From: Azoarcus indigens
Lineage (GTDB): Bacteria > Pseudomonadota > Gammaproteobacteria > Burkholderiales > Rhodocyclaceae
Direction: 5' to 3'
Assembly (NCBI RefSeq): GCF_004361735.1
Contig: NZ_SNVV01000011.1
Coordinates: 1 to 64,000 of the forward strand
Length of the DNA: 64,000 nucleotides
Within the stretch, counting starts at the first letter, position 1. Every line of letters begins with the position of its first letter. Positions 54,353 through 62,478 of this stretch are shown in pieces. A program made the position numbers and the translations under genes. A model generated the notes under the pieces. The model was not told the origin of the DNA. It saw only the letters and a list, made by a program, of their open reading frames with translations, and did not search any database.

Positions 54353-55873
54353 ATGAGTTTGACCACCATGCCAGATGCACACCGCCCGCGCCCGTGGGAA
54401 CTGGTGTTCAACATTCGTCGCGACGAGATCGCACCGGTGCTGGTCGCGGCACTGTTCTTCTTCTTCGTGTTGAGCGCGCTGATGGTGCTGCGGCCCGCAC
54501 GCGATGCGCTGGGGCTGGAGCGCGGGATCGAGAGCGTGCGTGGCCTGATCCTTGTGACCGCGGTGGCGACGCTGGCGGTGAATCCGCTGTTTGGATGGCT
54601 GGTCAGCCGCCTTCGGCGGCGGCAGCTCATCGGCGCGACATACGGCTCCCTGGTGCTGAGCCTGGCGGGCTTCTGGGGCCTGATGGAGTACGCACCCGGC
54701 ATGGTGAGCCAGGCCAGCAGCCAGGTGTTCTACATCTGGTTCAACGTGTTCAACCTGTTCGCCACGATGGTGTTCTGGGCGCTGCTGGCCGAGCGCTTCA
54801 CCAGCGAGCAGGGCAAGCGCTTCTTCGGCCTGATCTCGATCGGCGGCACGGCCGGCGCCATCTTCGGCCCCTGGCTCACGTCGGAACTGGCCGAATCGCT
54901 GGGCACGGCCAGCCTGCTGCTGGTCGCCGGCAGCTTTCTGCTGCTGGCCATGTCGTCGGCATGGGCGCTGCTGTGGATCACGCCCGACCGCAGCACAACA
55001 GGCACTGGCTCTGGCGCCGCCGCGTCGCCGCGCGCGGAGGAGACGGCGCGCATCGGTGGCAGCGCCTGGGCTGGCATCCACTCGGTGTTCCGCTCTGCCT
55101 ACCTGGGCGGCGTCGCGGCTTATGTGATGCTGACGGCGGTGATGGTGACCTTGGTGTATTTCACCCGCCTGCAGACGGTGGCCGGGATCGCCGACGGGGT
55201 CGACGCGCGGGCGGCCATGCTGGGAAGGATAGACATGTGGACGCATGTCGTGGTGCTGGTGCTGCAGCTCACCCTGGCTGGACGGATCATCAAACGCTTC
55301 GGCCTGGGCGTCGCGCTGGCGATCCTGCCGGCCGCGACCGCGCTGGGCTTCATCGGGCTTGCCACCTTCGGCTCCTTCGCCGTGCTGGTGCTGCTGGAGG
55401 CTCTTACCCGGGCGGTACAGCGTGCCATCGCCCAGCCGGCGCGCGAGACGCTGTTCACCGTGGTCGACCGCGAGGACAAGTACAAGGCCAAGGCCTTCAT
55501 CGACACCTTCGTCTATCGCGCAGGTGACGTCGCCGGCGCGCAGACCGAGGGCGCGCTGGGACGGCTCGGGCTGGCGATGGGGAGCCTGGTCAGCGTGGTC
55601 CTGCCGCTGGCTTTGGTCTGGATGGTGCTCGCCCTGTGGCTGGGGCGCGCGCAGTCCCGGCGGGCGATGCCGCAGGTTCTGCACGCCCCCCGCCCGGCCG
55701 ACTCCCGCCGCGGCGTCCGGCGCTCGAGTGGCGCTCCGGCAGGCAATGCGACAGGGGCTGGCGGGCCAGCGAGAGTGCATGACGGAGATCCGCCGCAGGC
55801 TCACCCGCCTCCTGCAAGGCGTGAGTTGCCTGGCACCCGGCTGGGGGCACGCCCACATGGATCGAGTCCTTGA
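54353..55873 (+). CDS. ADP/ATP-translocase-like (TLC family) transporter, copy 2
   Basis: A 506-residue paralogue of the carrier at 51202, sharing LRPARDALGLERGIES, FNLFATMVFWALLAERF and DKYKAKAFIDTF, with about 12 membrane helices. The last 70 residues (after about 435) are Pro/Arg/Gly-rich and not seen in copy 1; they may be a read-through of former intergenic DNA after loss of the original stop. An AGGA ribosome site lies 7 bases before the ATG. The region 55874-56041 holds the TetR-type palindrome. Confidence 0.8.
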   Translation: MSLTTMPDAHRPRPWELVFNIRRDEIAPVLVAALFFFFVLSALMVLRPARDALGLERGIESVRGLILVTAVATLAVNPLFGWLVSRLRRRQLIGATYGSLVLSLAGFWGLMEYAPGMVSQASSQVFYIWFNVFNLFATMVFWALLAERFTSEQGKRFFGLISIGGTAGAIFGPWLTSELAESLGTASLLLVAGSFLLLAMSSAWALLWITPDRSTTGTGSGAAASPRAEETARIGGSAWAGIHSVFRSAYLGGVAAYVMLTAVMVTLVYFTRLQTVAGIADGVDARAAMLGRIDMWTHVVVLVLQLTLAGRIIKRFGLGVALAILPAATALGFIGLATFGSFAVLVLLEALTRAVQRAIAQPARETLFTVVDREDKYKAKAFIDTFVYRAGDVAGAQTEGALGRLGLAMGSLVSVVLPLALVWMVLALWLGRAQSRRAMPQVLHAPRPADSRRGVRRSSGAPAGNATGAGGPARVHDGDPPQAHPPPARRELPGTRLGARPHGSSP

Positions 55874-55978
55874 CCGCGGCGGGCTCCCGCCAGTCGCGGA
55901 GGCGCGGAGCCCGCACCCGCGGGTTTGCATTCAGACACCCGGACGTCTGGTGACGGACGGAAAAATGGTGCATCATGT

Positions 55979-56016
55979 TTTGCACTAAGTGCAAATTTTA
56001 GTGCTCTTAATGCAAG
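55979..56016. promoter_or_regulatory. Perfect palindromic operator upstream of the third SDR
   Basis: TTTGCACT-A-AGTGCAAA at 55979-55995 is a perfect 17-bp palindrome matching the TetR operators at 47534-47598. A degenerate second copy is centred at 56008, 21 bp away, the same spacing as in the TetR promoter. It lies 46 bases before the SDR ATG. The area is AT-rich. Confidence 0.65.
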
Positions 56017-56041
56017 TTTAACCTCGAACAGGATCCCTATC

Positions 56042-57010
56042 ATGCCCCCCTGGACAGCAGCCGATATCCCCTCTCAGCGTGGCCGTACCGCGGTCGTCAC
56101 CGGCACTGGCGGCCTTGGACTCGAAGATGCGCTGGCGCTGGCCCGTGCCGGGGCCCGGGTCATCATCGCCGGTCGAAGTCCGGCCAGGGGGGCGATCGCG
56201 GTCAATCAGATCCGTCAAAGCGTTCCCGGCGCGAAAGTGGACTTCGAGGCGCTGGATCTGGCGAGGCTGGATTCGATTGCGGCTTTCGGCAAGCGGCTGC
56301 GCGCCTGCGTGGAGGGCCTCGATCTGCTGATCAACAACGCGGGTGTGATGACGCCTCCGGCGCGGCAGCTGACTGCCGACGGATTCGAGTTGCAGTTCGG
56401 CACCAATCACCTGGGCCACTTTGCCTTGACCGCCGAATTGCTGCCGCTGCTGCGTGCAGCCAGCCAGCCGCGGGTCGTCACGCTTTCCAGCATCGCCGCG
56501 CGCAGCGGGGCGATCAACTTCGACGACTTGCAGTCCGAGCGCGGCTATCTGCCTATGGCTGCCTATGCCCAGTCAAAACTGGCCTGCTTGATGTTCGCGC
56601 TGGAGTTGCAACGACGCTGCGACGCGGCCGGCTGGGGCATCCAGAGCATCGCGGCCCATCCGGGGGTGGCGCGCACCGACCTGCTGCCCAATGGGGCCGG
56701 CGCGCGGAGCATTCAAGGGATGGCGCGTCGCTACCTGTGGTTCCTGTTCCAGCCGGCCGCGCAGGGGGCATTGCCGACGCTCTATGCGGCGACCTCGCCG
56801 CAAGCGCAAGGCGGTGCCTACTATGGCCCGAACAGGCTCAGCGAAACGCGAGGCTACCCCGCAGTTGCCAAAGCCCCTCCGCCGGCGCTGGACATCGGCA
56901 GCGCCGCAAGGCTGTGGACCGCGTCGGAACGGCTGACCGGCGTGTCTTTTCCCATGGGCCGGAGCCAGGACGCGAGCCTTGGCGCCATCCGGGCCACAAG
57001 TCCTGCTTGA
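56042..57010 (+). CDS. SDR oxidoreductase without signal peptide (SDR copy 3)
   Basis: A 322-residue cytoplasmic short-chain dehydrogenase related to the copies at 50058 and 53235. It starts MPPWTAADIPSQRGRT, directly at the point that follows the signal peptide in the other two. Catalytic YAQSK and NNAGVM are intact, but the cofactor loop reads TGTGGLG, one residue shorter than TGxxxGxG. An AGGA site lies about 9 bases upstream. The TetR-type palindrome in its promoter suggests control by the regulator at 46901. Confidence 0.9.
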   Translation: MPPWTAADIPSQRGRTAVVTGTGGLGLEDALALARAGARVIIAGRSPARGAIAVNQIRQSVPGAKVDFEALDLARLDSIAAFGKRLRACVEGLDLLINNAGVMTPPARQLTADGFELQFGTNHLGHFALTAELLPLLRAASQPRVVTLSSIAARSGAINFDDLQSERGYLPMAAYAQSKLACLMFALELQRRCDAAGWGIQSIAAHPGVARTDLLPNGAGARSIQGMARRYLWFLFQPAAQGALPTLYAATSPQAQGGAYYGPNRLSETRGYPAVAKAPPPALDIGSAARLWTASERLTGVSFPMGRSQDASLGAIRATSPA

Positions 57011-57120
57011 TCCGCCAGCTGACCGTTTTTCACGACTTCCCCCGAGCCGTTTCCCCCTTCAATAAGCGCTCCGTGCCGAGGGTGGCGGCCTCCCTTCCTG
57101 CTGAACGGATCTCATGCCCG

Positions 57121-57744
57121 ATGAACGAGCAACTTGGTTTTCTACGCAACTGGGTCAGCGCGCCGGTGCGTGTCGCCGCAATCGCCCCCTCCAGCAAGGC
57201 GCTCGCCGCGCTGATCACGAGTGATCTTTCCCCCCGCGATGCGCCCATAATCGAGCTGGGTGCGGGTACGGGGGTGTTCACCCGACGGCTGCTCGAGAAG
57301 GGCATTCCGGAGGAGAAACTTGCCGTTGTCGAGTTCGACCCAGGCTTCGCGCGGCGTTTGCGAGAGGCATTTCCGGCTGCGAGCGTCCTCTGCATGGATG
57401 CGGCCCGGCTCCGGGAGGTGGAACTGTTCGGCGGAGAAAGGGGCGGCGCCGTGGTCAGCGGGCTGCCCTTGCTGCTGATGCCGCCTTTGCAGCTTGCACG
57501 CATCCTGAGGGGGGCGTTCTCGCACCTCCGCCCTGGCGGCGCCTTCTATCAGTTCACCTACGGCCCCCGTTGCCCGGTGCCCCGCGCCATCCTTGAACGA
57601 TTCGGGCTGCGGGCGCGCTACATCGGCGGAACGCTGGCGAACCTCCCTCCCGCGGCCGTCTTTCGCATTTCCCGCAAGGCCGAAGCCCCTGCAGCCGAGG
57701 CCTTCCAGCTGAAGCGGCGCAGCTTGATCGCGGGTGTCGCATGA
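57121..57744 (+). CDS. SAM-dependent methyltransferase, phospholipid N-methyltransferase-like
   Basis: A 207-residue methyltransferase. Motif I is IIELGAGTGVFTRRLL (about residue 42), followed by VVEFDPGFARRLREAFP; the N-terminal FLRNWVSAPVRVAAIAPSSKALA is characteristic of the PmtA-type phosphatidylethanolamine N-methyltransferase family. Such enzymes methylate lipid head groups at the inner membrane. It follows SDR copy 3 by 110 bases and overlaps the next gene by ATGA. The lipid substrate is inferred, not proven. Confidence 0.78.
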   Translation: MNEQLGFLRNWVSAPVRVAAIAPSSKALAALITSDLSPRDAPIIELGAGTGVFTRRLLEKGIPEEKLAVVEFDPGFARRLREAFPAASVLCMDAARLREVELFGGERGGAVVSGLPLLLMPPLQLARILRGAFSHLRPGGAFYQFTYGPRCPVPRAILERFGLRARYIGGTLANLPPAAVFRISRKAEAPAAEAFQLKRRSLIAGVA

Positions 57745-58892
57745 GCGATCTCCCGCAACGGCCGCCGACTGCCGGCTGGCGTGACGCCGGGATCGACGGC
57801 ACGCCGCTCAACACATGGCCGCCAGAGACGCAAATCAACCTGGGACGCCGGCGGATGAACGCCATGTTGCTGCTGGCGGCGTTGGCGGTTCCGCATTCGG
57901 CAGCCAGGGCGCAGTGCGCCGAGCCGCGCTACCTGGTGAGCGATTTCGACTGGCTTGACCATGCGCGCTTACGCCTGGTGCCCGCCCGCCTGTACTGGCC
58001 TGCAGCGCCCCTGGCCGGAAAACCCGTGCCGCTGGTGGTGTTCTCGCATGGCATCGGCGGCTCCCGGGAGGGCTACAGCTATCTCGGAAGGCACTGGTCG
58101 GCCCGCGGCGTTGCCTGCCTGCATGTGCAGCATGTCGGTAGCGATGCAGCGCTCTGGCGGGGCAACCCGTTCGGCGTGATCGGCCGATTGCAGGCCGCCG
58201 CTCAGGAGCAGGAGGCCATTGCGCGGGCTGCCGATGTGCGCTTCGCGCTCGACCGCATGCTCTCGGTTCAAACGGGTGACCTCGGCGCGATGGTGGACCG
58301 CCAGCGCATCGTCGCCGCCGGCCACTCCTACGGCGCGAACACCACCCTGCTCACGGTGGGCGCGCAAGTGGTGAGAGAGGGCCGGACCATCGATTGCCTG
58401 GACTCCCGCTTTTCCGCGGCGCTGGTCATCTCCGCGCCGCCGTTCTATGGCGAAGCCGATCTGGCGGCGGTGATGAGCAATGTGGCGGTTCCCACCCTCC
58501 ATGTCACCGCGACTGACGACGTGATCGAGATCCCGGGTTATCACTCCGGGGTGGAGGACAGGCTGGCCATCTTCAATGCGATTGCCCATCCGCACAAGCT
58601 GCTTGCCGTCTTCCGGGGCGGCGCCCACAGCATGTTCACCGACCGCTTGTTTCCCGGCGGCTGGTCCCTCAACGCCAAGGTGAAGCTTGCCACTGCGGAT
58701 CTCGCCCTGGCCTTTCTCGACCTGATCTTCGAGCGCGATGGCGCGGCGCTCCTGCGGTGGGAGAAGGACTGGCAGCCCATTCTGGCGCAACCGCCCAGAC
58801 CCGAGGCCGCGCCCCGCATCATGCTCACCGGCGGTGCGATTCCAGTTCCGCCCGTTCGGGCGGCCGCGCCCGATGAATACAAGGCCATCTGA
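57741..58892 (+). CDS. Alpha/beta-hydrolase, probably exported
   Basis: A 383-residue hydrolase related to the platelet-activating-factor acetylhydrolase/dienelactone-hydrolase type. The nucleophile Ser is in AAGHSYGANT; oxyanion-region motif VVFSHGIGGSREGY; the catalytic His is probably in GGAHSMFTD. A signal-like segment MNAMLLLAALAVPHSAARA lies at residues 39-57. If translation starts at 57855 instead of at the overlapping ATG (57741), the enzyme would be secreted. Beside a lipid methyltransferase it could act on an ester or phospholipid. Confidence 0.78.
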   Translation: MSDLPQRPPTAGWRDAGIDGTPLNTWPPETQINLGRRRMNAMLLLAALAVPHSAARAQCAEPRYLVSDFDWLDHARLRLVPARLYWPAAPLAGKPVPLVVFSHGIGGSREGYSYLGRHWSARGVACLHVQHVGSDAALWRGNPFGVIGRLQAAAQEQEAIARAADVRFALDRMLSVQTGDLGAMVDRQRIVAAGHSYGANTTLLTVGAQVVREGRTIDCLDSRFSAALVISAPPFYGEADLAAVMSNVAVPTLHVTATDDVIEIPGYHSGVEDRLAIFNAIAHPHKLLAVFRGGAHSMFTDRLFPGGWSLNAKVKLATADLALAFLDLIFERDGAALLRWEKDWQPILAQPPRPEAAPRIMLTGGAIPVPPVRAAAPDEYKAI

Positions 58893-59120
58893 GGTGCGAG
58901 GGCTCCCGGGGTCTGCCGCCGCTGGTGCAAGGCCGTCCGGGCTGCCGCCTGCACCGTGCATGCCGCTGTGCGTTGCGAGGGGGCGAGCCCGCGCTCCCGT
59001 TCCGGGAGAGGCATGCGACTCGACCGATCCCTCGTCCGAACCGACTTCCGCGATTTCATTACGCCCGCCCTCGTGGCGATGCGGCAACGGGCCATTACCG
59101 GTCCAAAAGGAGAACTGAGC

Positions 59121-59480
59121 GTGCACAAGTACCTTGTCTATTCGGCCTACGGCTGGCTCGCCCTGAGTGGGACTCTTCATTTCGTCATCGACGTCTTATC
59201 CCAGTTCCTGCGCGGGAAGCGCCCGCCCGGCATGGAGACAGCCTTGTACTACGGGCTGAATTCCGCCTACGCCCTGGGACAGGTTGCCTTCGGGTTGCTC
59301 GGCCTGTTCCTGGCGTGGCGAGCCATGAACGTGGTCAGCCAAACCCCGGTGCTGGTCCTGACGGTCGCTGCGGCACTGGGATGGCTTGCAATCACCTTCC
59401 TCTTCATGGAGTACCGGGAGCCGAAGTTCAACATCAGCATTTTCCTCGCGCTGACGCTGGCGGCCTTCTTCACGCGCTGA
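59121..59480 (+). CDS. Small integral membrane protein (119 aa)
   Basis: Four predicted membrane segments (about residues 5-25, 40-62, 68-88 and 98-117), starting VHKYLVYSAYGWLALSGTLHFVIDVLSQ. GTG at 59121 is chosen because AGGAG lies 8 bases upstream. No family is recognised. It follows the hydrolase by 228 bases on the same strand; nothing else is visible in that gap. Confidence 0.6.
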   Translation: MHKYLVYSAYGWLALSGTLHFVIDVLSQFLRGKRPPGMETALYYGLNSAYALGQVAFGLLGLFLAWRAMNVVSQTPVLVLTVAAALGWLAITFLFMEYREPKFNISIFLALTLAAFFTR

Positions 59481-59602
59481 GGATGCCCGTCGGCCGCGGG
59501 CTGGCGTTCTGGATGCCAGCGGACGGGTGAGGTGGGCAAATCCACGCGTCACCGGCTGGCGGCACTTGCTGGATATTTCTGGAGTTTTCCGGATTGCCGG
59601 AG

Positions 59603-59676
59603 TGGAGCGGGCGAAGGGAGTCGAACCCTCGTCATCAGCTTGGGAAGCTGAGGTAATGCCGTTATACGACGCCCGC
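59603..59676 (-). tRNA. tRNA-Gly (anticodon CCC)
   Basis: On the minus strand the 7-bp acceptor stem GCGGGCG/CGCCCGC, a D-arm, the anticodon arm with loop TTCCCAA (CCC), and a T-arm with TTCGACT fold normally. The CCA end is encoded. It reads the glycine codon GGG. The 74-base gene is preceded by its own promoter. Confidence 0.95.
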
Positions 59677-59680
59677 CTGA

Positions 59681-59701
59681 CGGCAGGCGGAGGGCCTGCC
59701 G
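59681..59701 (-). other. Hairpin between the tRNA-Gly promoter and the tRNA
   Basis: CGGCAGGC and GCCTGCCG (8-bp stem, 5-base loop) lie in the presumed leader, 4 bases from the tRNA 5' end. It may mark the RNA for 5' processing or terminate transcripts arriving from ptsI. Confidence 0.4.
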
Positions 59702-59714
59702 GAGGAAGGGCGTC

Positions 59715-59743
59715 ATTCTAATGGGCGGCAGGGGAGGGCGCAA
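59715..59743 (-). promoter_or_regulatory. Sigma-70 promoter of the tRNA-Gly gene
   Basis: Minus-strand TTGCGC (59738-59743), 17-base spacer, then TAGAAT (59715-59720). A start near 59708 would leave a leader of about 32 bases before the mature tRNA. A GC-rich stretch follows the -10, as in stringently controlled stable-RNA promoters. Confidence 0.6.
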
Positions 59744-59839
59744 TCGGCGCGGCCGCGCTCCGCCGCTGGCATGGATTGCACGGCAGGGGGAAATTTCGCG
59801 CCACGGCCGGAAGGCCGCAGTGCGGGGACCATGCGGGGT

Positions 59840-61570
59840 TCAGCCGGCCAGCCGCTCCACCGCTTCCCGCACCCGCGCCTGCTCGTCCATCTTCAGGATG
59901 CGCTGCACCCTGGGGGCGAGTTCGCCGAGGTCGGCGCGCAGCACCTGCTGCTTGATCTCCAGGATGTGGCCGGGGTGCATGGAGAAGTTGCGCAGGCCCA
60001 TGCCGAGCAGCAGCAGGGTGTAGGCGGGATCGCCGGCCATTTCGCCGCAGACCGACACCGGCAGGCCAAAGCGGGCGCCGGTGCTCAGCGTGCCGCCGAT
60101 GAGCTTGAGCACCGCCGGGTGCAATGGATCGTAGAGGTGCACCACCGCTTCGTCGGAACGGTCGATCGCCAGGGTGTACTGGATGAGGTCGTTGGTGCCG
60201 ATGGAAAGGAAGGACAGCCGGCGCACGAACATGCCCAGCGCCAGCGCTGCCGCCGGCACTTCGATCATGCCGCCGATCTGCACGCCTTCGTCGAACTTCA
60301 CCTTCTCCGCCCGCAGTTCCGCCTTGGCCTTGTCCACCAGCGCCAGGGTCTGGTCGATCTCATGGGCGTGGGCGAGCATGGGCACCATGATGCGCAGCTT
60401 GCCGTGCACCGAGGCGCGCAGCAGGGCGCGCAGCTGGGTGAGGAACATCTTGGGCTCGGCCAGCGAGTAGCGCACCGCCCGCAGGCCCAGCGCCGGGTTG
60501 GGCTCGAAGCGGGCGTGGGCGCCGTTGAGGGCCTTGTCGGCGCCGACGTCGAAGGTGCGGATGGTGACCGGCTTGCCGGGCAGGGCCTTGAGCACGCTGC
60601 GGTAGGCCTCGTACTGCTCGTCCTCGTCCGGCAGGGTGTCGCGGCCGATGAAGAGGAACTCGGTACGGTAGAGGCCGATGCCGTCGGCATTGACGGCCTT
60701 GACCTGCGCCATGTCCTTCGGACCTTCGATGTTGGCGAGCAGGGCGATTTCTTCGCCGTCCAGCGTGGTGGGCGGGGTGTCGCGCAGGCGCTTGAGCTTG
60801 GAGCGCTCCAGCTCCAGCTCGGCGCGGCGCAGGCGGTACTCCTCGACGATGTCCTCGTCCGGGCCGACGATGACCACGCCGCGGGTGCCGTCGACGATCA
60901 GCAGTTCGTCGTCCTGCACCAGGTCGCGGATGTGGTGCAGGCCGACCACCGCCGGGATGGACAGGCTGCGGGCAACGATGGCGGTGTGGCTGGTGGGGCC
61001 GCCGACATCGGTGACGAAGCCGGCGATGTTGTGGTCGCGGAAACCGATGGTGTCGGCCGGCGACAGGTCGTGGGCGACGACGATGGTGCCCAGGCCGTCG
61101 CGGCGGCGCGGCGGCAGGTGCCCGGGCTGGCCGAGCAGTACCTTGACCAGGCGCTCCACCACCTGGACGACATCGGCCTGGCGCTCGCGCAGGTAGGGAT
61201 CCTCGATCTGGCGGAACTGCTCCACCAGCAACTCCATCTGCGCCACCAGCGCCCATTCGGCGTTGTAGCGGCGATTCTCGACCAGGCCGCGGGCGGCTTC
61301 TACCAGCATCGGATCGGCCAGCATCATCAGCTGCAGATCGACGAAGGCGCCGACCTCGCTGTGGCCCTGGCCGGCGGTGGTGGCCGCCTTGAGGCCGATC
61401 AGTTCGCCCTGGACGGTGGCGAGCGCATCTTCCAGCCGGGCGACTTCATCGGCGATGTGCTTGGGCGAGATGTGGTAGTGATTGACCTCCAGCAGCGCAT
61501 GCGACACCAGGTGCACATGGCCGATGGCGATACCCTGGGAGACCGGCAGACCGTGCAGGGTGAAGGGCAT
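59840..61570 (-). CDS. ptsI: Phosphoenolpyruvate-protein phosphotransferase (EI)
   Basis: Enzyme I (576 aa) transfers phosphate from PEP to HPr. The phospho-His domain has GGPTSHTAIVARS, the PEP-binding barrel has LYRTEFLFIGRD and NDLIQYTLAIDR, and the active Cys is in LPVSVCGEMAGD. The gene begins 3 bases after the HPr stop. With HPr and a mannose-type EIIA but no sugar EIIC/EIID visible here, the system is probably regulatory, as is common in betaproteobacteria. Confidence 0.97.
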   Translation of the reverse strand: MPFTLHGLPVSQGIAIGHVHLVSHALLEVNHYHISPKHIADEVARLEDALATVQGELIGLKAATTAGQGHSEVGAFVDLQLMMLADPMLVEAARGLVENRRYNAEWALVAQMELLVEQFRQIEDPYLRERQADVVQVVERLVKVLLGQPGHLPPRRRDGLGTIVVAHDLSPADTIGFRDHNIAGFVTDVGGPTSHTAIVARSLSIPAVVGLHHIRDLVQDDELLIVDGTRGVVIVGPDEDIVEEYRLRRAELELERSKLKRLRDTPPTTLDGEEIALLANIEGPKDMAQVKAVNADGIGLYRTEFLFIGRDTLPDEDEQYEAYRSVLKALPGKPVTIRTFDVGADKALNGAHARFEPNPALGLRAVRYSLAEPKMFLTQLRALLRASVHGKLRIMVPMLAHAHEIDQTLALVDKAKAELRAEKVKFDEGVQIGGMIEVPAAALALGMFVRRLSFLSIGTNDLIQYTLAIDRSDEAVVHLYDPLHPAVLKLIGGTLSTGARFGLPVSVCGEMAGDPAYTLLLLGMGLRNFSMHPGHILEIKQQVLRADLGELAPRVQRILKMDEQARVREAVERLAG

Positions 61571-61573
61571 GGC

Positions 61574-61843
61574 CTACTCCGCTTCGCCAAAGCGGTCGGC
61601 AATCAGCGCGAGGATCTCCGCCAGCGCGCGGTCGGCGTCCCGGCCCTCGGTTTCCACCGTGATGGTGGCGCCGCGGGCGGCCGCCAGCATCATCACGCCC
61701 ATGATGCTTTTTGCATTTACCCGGCGGCCGTTGCGCTCCAGCCAGACCTCGCAGCCGAAGCTGCTGGCGAGCTGGGTGAGCTTGGCCGAGGCCCGCGCGT
61801 GCAGGCCCAGTTTGTTGATGATTTCCGCGTCCGCTTTAGGCAT
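61574..61843 (-). CDS. ptsH: Phosphocarrier protein HPr
   Basis: HPr (89 aa) with phosphorylatable His15-equivalent in LGLHARAS and the regulatory Ser46-type site in KSIMGVMML. It shuttles phosphate from EI to EIIA. The start MPKADAEIINK at 61843 fits family length; an upstream in-frame ATG would overlap the EIIA gene. It is 46 bases downstream of the EIIA gene. Confidence 0.96.
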   Translation of the reverse strand: MPKADAEIINKLGLHARASAKLTQLASSFGCEVWLERNGRRVNAKSIMGVMMLAAARGATITVETEGRDADRALAEILALIADRFGEAE

Positions 61844-61889
61844 TTCCCTGTTCCCGCCTGGTTGTCGTTTTATGCGTTTTATATGTTTG

Positions 61890-62273
61890 CTACTTGATGT
61901 GCAGTACGCCGTCGCAACCGCCTGACACCGCACGCTGGATCAGCGTGGCCATATCGCGCTCGCGGTAGGTGAGCACCCGCAGCAGCATCGGCAGGCTGAC
62001 GCCGGCGATGCCTTCGACGAGGCCGGGCTGCAGCAGCTTGGTGGCGATGTTGGAGGGCGTGGCGCCGTAGATGTCGGTGAGGATGACCGCGCCCTCGCCG
62101 TGATCGACCTCCACCAGCATGCGGCGTGCGATCGGCAGCAGATCCAGCGGGTCGTCCTGGGCGGAGACGCCCAGTTGGGCGATCTGCGCCGGGCGCCGGT
62201 TGAGCACATGGCAGGCGCACTGGATCAGCGATTCGCCCAAGGTGCCGTGGGTAATGAGGAGAATGCCGATCAT
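61890..62273 (-). CDS. PTS EIIA component, mannose (fructose/mannose) family
   Basis: A 127-residue EIIA(Man)-type protein with the phospho-His in ILLITHGTLGES and the conserved DIYGATPSN. It accepts phosphate from HPr. In many proteobacteria this stand-alone EIIA, HPr and EI form a truncated PTS that senses metabolism rather than transporting a sugar. It is the first gene of the operon. Confidence 0.93.
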   Translation of the reverse strand: MIGILLITHGTLGESLIQCACHVLNRRPAQIAQLGVSAQDDPLDLLPIARRMLVEVDHGEGAVILTDIYGATPSNIATKLLQPGLVEGIAGVSLPMLLRVLTYRERDMATLIQRAVSGGCDGVLHIK

Positions 62274-62440
62274 GGCGCCGTCCGCTGGATATCCGGGCGA
62301 TTGTAGCCGATGCGCCGCGCATGGCTCATCCGCTGGAGCCTGGCGGTGCGGCGGGCGATTGCCCCGGATGGTTTCCGGGCGGCGCGTCTTCATTCCCCTT
62401 CCGGGTGATGCCGGCCGGCACTCCATCTGCTCCGATGTTT

Positions 62441-62461
62441 CCGCAGGCATGCAGCCTGCGG
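62441..62461 (+). promoter_or_regulatory. Hairpin in the leader of the deamidase-like gene
   Basis: CCGCAGGC-ATGCA-GCCTGCGG gives a perfect 8-bp stem ending just before the ribosome site (GGGAGAG) of the gene at 62479. It could block ribosome access or end transcription upstream. The rest of the 205-base intergenic region shows no clear promoter. Confidence 0.35.
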
Positions 62462-62478
62462 ACTGGGAGAGCCTTTCG

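Noticed and set aside
59749-59839. GC-rich stem after ptsI as an intrinsic terminator
   Set aside because: The candidate stem around GGCC-GGAA-GGCC has a bulge and no clear U-tract, so support is too weak.
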